Assembly: GCA_030597775.1 (NCBI GenBank)
Contig: JAUVRF010000124.1
Location: forward strand, 1 to 6,124
Reading direction: 5' to 3'
Length of the DNA: 6,124 nucleotides
DNA from: Methanobacteriota archaeon
GTDB lineage: Archaea; Thermoplasmatota; DTKX01; GCA-020343715
Positions 3,306 to 6,124 of the stretch are shown here, in pieces (position 1 is the first letter of the stretch; each line of letters starts with the position of its first letter). The notes under the pieces were generated by a model. That model did no database searches. It was not told where the DNA came from and saw only the letters and a list, made by a program, of their open reading frames with translations. Position numbers and translations under genes: made by a program.

Positions 3306-5974
3306 AGTACAGGATATCCCTCGACAAGGGAAGGGCCCTCGTGGTCCTGTTGGTGATAATGGCACTTATCGTCGGGACCACCCTCGGCCCCGAGAGCAAC
3401 ACCTACGGCGCGGGCGCCCCCTCGTCCAAGACGCTCCAGTCCCTCAGGGTCTCGGAGCCGCCCGTCCTGGACGGCATCGGCGACGATGCCGTGTGGGCGA
3501 ATGCCATCGAGGTGTTCGTGACCGTGAAGGGGGGCAGCGCCAACGGTGACGTCATGCTCAAGTCCGTGTACACCGACACCGACATCTACATCTATGCCGA
3601 GTGGGAGGACCCCACCATGAGCATCACCAGGGGCAAGGGAGCCTGGGAGTACCAAGCGGTCGACGAGAACACGTTGAGGTCGGCAAGGACCAGCACTCCC
3701 CCCGTCATCGACGGTGACGGCTCGGACAAGGTCTGGGAAACGGCACTTCCACTCGAGATCAACCTTGAGTTCGGGACCAACCCGGGTGACATCACCCTCC
3801 GTTCGCTCCACAACGACACCCACATATTCACCCAAGCACAATGGAACGACCCCACCTTCAGCGTGTCGCGCAACTCGTGGGAATGGAACGAGGGCTCCGG
3901 CTCCTGGGACACCCTGGAGGGGCTGGAGGACATGGTCAACCTGATGTGGGACATGGACACCGCGGGCTTCGACACGGTCGGTTGCATGGTGACGTGCCAC
4001 ATCGGGGAGGCTTGGTCGTACCTGGACGTGCCCGGGGACGTCTCCGACCTTTGGCACATCATGGCGAGCAGGTCGATGCCCGCCACCGAGGCCACTCAGG
4101 TCTCAAGCCCGACCGTGGTCGACTTCGAGGCCACGTCATGCGAGTTCCAGCTTCTCGGATACGCGGACGACACCAACGTGGTGTACGATCCGAACGGGGG
4201 ACAGTTCCCCACGGGAGGCCGGACCGGTGACGAGGGGACGGCCCCCTATGCCCTCAACACCAACGCATCGGGCGAGTCCCCGATGTACCTGGAACGGGCG
4301 CCCTCGGACTGGCTGGACGCGATGGTCCTCCAGCAGGAGGAGGTGGACGGTGGCGAGACCGTCGTGGCCGACCCGGCCGACCCCGGCTTCTCCGCATCGG
4401 ATGTTGCCGACGCATGGGCAGCTTACGTCGCCATGGACGCCGTCGTTCCCATGAGCATCGTCACGCCTCCCTCGGATTCGCGGGCGGACATCGAGTCGGG
4501 CTCATCCTGGAAGGACGGTCTATGGACCGTCGAGACCGTGAGGTCGCTGGTGACGGGCTTCGAGGACGACGTTCAGTTCGATGATCTGTCCAAGACCTAC
4601 TACTTCGGCGTCAGCACCATGAACAACACGGCCGGCAAGGGCCATAACTACGTGACCCGCCCGCTGAAACTGGACTTCCGGAACGACTTCATGCACCTCG
4701 AGGAGGGCTCCGAGGACCGGATAGTCCTCCTCTGGGAGATCACCCCCCTCGAGGGCTTCGCTGCCGCGGGTTGCTTCGTCAAGTGCCATCCCGAGCACGG
4801 GACCGCGGGCGCCTTCTTGGAGAACGAGGGCGAGCTTGGTGACATGTGGCACATGAAGTCCGCCCGTTCGTTGCCTTCCACTGTTTCCTCCCAGGCGGAT
4901 GACCCGAACATCGACGAGAACCACCAGGCGACCAGCGGGACGTTCTCCTTCCACGGATTCGAGGACGACAAGCTGCTGACCTACGACGAGGAACCCCACG
5001 TGGGTGACGGCGGTCGCCATGGTGACGAGGGCTCCCCCTCGTGGTTCGCCAACAAGAACCCCGACGGAACCAAACCCCTTTACGTGGAGCGGGCACCAGA
5101 GGACTATGTGGACGCCATGGTGCTCACCGAGGATGAGATAGAGGCCGGTGAGGCCCTCGAGGTCGCCACGGCGAAGGCGACCGACCTGGCCGACGCTGCC
5201 CTCATCTACGACCTCTTCAGTGCCATCATCCCGGAGAACGTTCTCCGGGACCCGGAGGGCAGCAGGGGTGACCTGGACCAGGCCGCGGTCTGGTCAGATG
5301 GCATATGGTCCACCGAGATCCGTCGTGCCCTGGTGACCGACAACGAGGACGATGTGCAGTTCGACGACTTCGCGAAGAGCTACCGTTTCTCATTGGCCTT
5401 GATGGACAACTCGGGCGGCGACGACCACAGCACTCCAGGGACCGATACCCTCCTGCTCAGCCTGTACGTGCCTCCTATCGCCTACAAGATCGAGGTGGGA
5501 CCGATCGAGGACAGCAGCGGTGAGCCCATCGAGGGTGCCCGGGTGGTCCTTCAGAGGAACCTTGGTTTCGCCTTGGAAGGAAACACCTCGGCCAATGGTA
5601 CGTTCTCGATAATCGTTCCACCGGAATGGACCGACAGCACTGTTTTCAGCAACGTCACCAAGGATGGGTTCCAGGACCTGTCATTTGCCGGGACAATCGA
5701 CGACGTGGGCAGTTTCTCCCCGATGGACGGGACGTACCCTCCCATGCTGAAGGAAGGGGAGAGCATCGGTGAGGAGACAACACCTGGACCGGCCTTCGCT
5801 ATCAAATTGCTCGCGATGCTGGGAGCCCTGGTCGTGACCGGTCTCGTCCGGCGAAGCTCCAGGGGACGGCCCCCGGGGACAATGAATATAAACGATGGTG
5901 TCAGATTCACTCAAGTCATCGGTGGCCGGGATCGGAGGCACAGGGCGACAGGAAGTTGGACGAATGTGGAATGA
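3302..5974 (+). CDS. Membrane-anchored extracellular haem protein with duplicated EB_dh-like domains
   Basis: Encodes 890 residues. Residues 1-38 form a Sec-type signal peptide (basic start, hydrophobic 12-29). Next come two N-terminal half-domains of the ethylbenzene dehydrogenase gamma / cytochrome c-552 haem-binding type: N1 about 48-119 and N2 about 126-221, each with PPV[LI]DG, a VW about eight residues later, and W-x-DPT. Two C-terminal halves follow: C1 about 222-459 and C2 about 460-723. Each has GC-x3-CH (C228/C232/H233; C491/C495/H496), WH, YxERAP, SR-[AG]-D, a DG-x-W segment and EDDVQFDD. Residues 728-815 resemble a carboxypeptidase-regulatory-like beta domain. Residues 831-849 are a transmembrane segment followed by RRSSRGR, so the body lies outside and a basic tail inside. 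EB_dh proteins act as electron-transfer partners of DMSO-reductase-family enzymes, which fits the divergent neighbour. Haem number and redox partner are inferred. The start was chosen by ribosome site and signal peptide; ATG 3197 remains possible. Confidence 0.85.
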   Translation: MKYRISLDKGRALVVLLVIMALIVGTTLGPESNTYGAGAPSSKTLQSLRVSEPPVLDGIGDDAVWANAIEVFVTVKGGSANGDVMLKSVYTDTDIYIYAEWEDPTMSITRGKGAWEYQAVDENTLRSARTSTPPVIDGDGSDKVWETALPLEINLEFGTNPGDITLRSLHNDTHIFTQAQWNDPTFSVSRNSWEWNEGSGSWDTLEGLEDMVNLMWDMDTAGFDTVGCMVTCHIGEAWSYLDVPGDVSDLWHIMASRSMPATEATQVSSPTVVDFEATSCEFQLLGYADDTNVVYDPNGGQFPTGGRTGDEGTAPYALNTNASGESPMYLERAPSDWLDAMVLQQEEVDGGETVVADPADPGFSASDVADAWAAYVAMDAVVPMSIVTPPSDSRADIESGSSWKDGLWTVETVRSLVTGFEDDVQFDDLSKTYYFGVSTMNNTAGKGHNYVTRPLKLDFRNDFMHLEEGSEDRIVLLWEITPLEGFAAAGCFVKCHPEHGTAGAFLENEGELGDMWHMKSARSLPSTVSSQADDPNIDENHQATSGTFSFHGFEDDKLLTYDEEPHVGDGGRHGDEGSPSWFANKNPDGTKPLYVERAPEDYVDAMVLTEDEIEAGEALEVATAKATDLADAALIYDLFSAIIPENVLRDPEGSRGDLDQAAVWSDGIWSTEIRRALVTDNEDDVQFDDFAKSYRFSLALMDNSGGDDHSTPGTDTLLLSLYVPPIAYKIEVGPIEDSSGEPIEGARVVLQRNLGFALEGNTSANGTFSIIVPPEWTDSTVFSNVTKDGFQDLSFAGTIDDVGSFSPMDGTYPPMLKEGESIGEETTPGPAFAIKLLAMLGALVVTGLVRRSSRGRPPGTMNINDGVRFTQVIGGRDRRHRATGSWTNVE

Positions 5975-6096
5975 TTCGAGGAAACACGTGAGGTTCGTCT
6001 TGGTGAAACCCCACAATCCCGGCCATTCATAATGTTGAAATACCGACATCTAGATACGTGAGAATGGGATTAGAGGTCCGGTCGAACCTCGATAAT

Positions 6097-6100
6097 GGAG
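6097..6100 (+). promoter_or_regulatory. Ribosome-site-like GGAG before ATG 6106
   Basis: GGAG followed by five bases and ATG 6106. It is the only support, besides position, for a gene starting at the right edge. The 131 bases between the haem-protein stop and this ATG show no clear terminator or TATA box, only a distant 8-bp inverted pair, GAGGTTCG (5990-5997) and CGAACCTC (6083-6090). Confidence 0.35.
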
Positions 6101-6105
6101 AAGGG

Positions 6106-6124
6106 ATGAATATGGAACCCAATG
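6106..6124 (+). CDS. Possible start of a downstream gene, cut by the window edge
   Basis: From ATG 6106 the frame reads MNMEPN to the last base. A second in-frame ATG lies at 6112. The GGAG at 6097-6100 is well placed for the first. An ATG at 6095 in another frame stops after three codons. Too little is visible to name a product; the gene could belong to the haem-protein transcription unit. Confidence 0.3.

Noticed and set aside
3092..4057. Minus-strand open frame of 321 codons across the intergenic region and the haem-protein start
   Set aside because: It crosses the promoter elements and runs opposite the domain-bearing frame; no family features.

Overview
The window looks like a GC-rich archaeal chromosome segment; Thermoplasmatota is my best guess, held loosely. 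The signs are AT-rich TATA-box-like elements about 45-50 bases upstream of start codons, GGAG/AGGTG ribosome sites, heavy AGG arginine usage with G/C third positions, and surface proteins exported by Tat and Sec-type signals. No rRNA, tRNA, CRISPR array or mobile element was seen.

Layout. (1) At the left edge the minus strand carries the first ten codons of a gene that continues outside the window. Its N-terminus resembles the ferredoxin-like beta subunit that usually follows DMSO-reductase-family catalytic subunits. (2) Bases 35-2695 (minus) encode an 886-residue Tat-exported molybdopterin oxidoreductase. (3) Bases 2696-3301 are a divergent intergenic region. It holds a back-to-back pair of identical TATA-like arms, an operator-like inverted repeat, three tandem 10-bp repeats in helical phase, a strong TATA-like box and a confusing set of start sites. 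(4) Bases 3302-5974 (plus) encode an 890-residue exported protein with a C-terminal membrane anchor, built from ethylbenzene-dehydrogenase/cytochrome c-552-type haem-binding (EB_dh-like) domains followed by a carboxypeptidase-regulatory-like beta domain. (5) After a short gap, a further plus-strand gene may begin at about 6106 and is cut by the window edge.

How the genes may work together (inference). The arrangement suggests a respiratory complex on the outer face of the membrane: a Mo/W-bisPGD catalytic subunit, an Fe-S beta subunit, and a membrane-tethered haem protein in place of the usual small soluble gamma subunit. The substrate cannot be told from sequence.

The most unusual points are these. 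The haem protein has half-domain order N1-N2-C1-C2, as if one EB_dh-like domain were inserted inside another. CxxxCH motifs occur in both EB_dh-like C-halves and again in an apparent insertion of the Mo subunit. In the catalytic subunit, the second cysteine of the N-terminal [4Fe-4S] motif is replaced by glycine.
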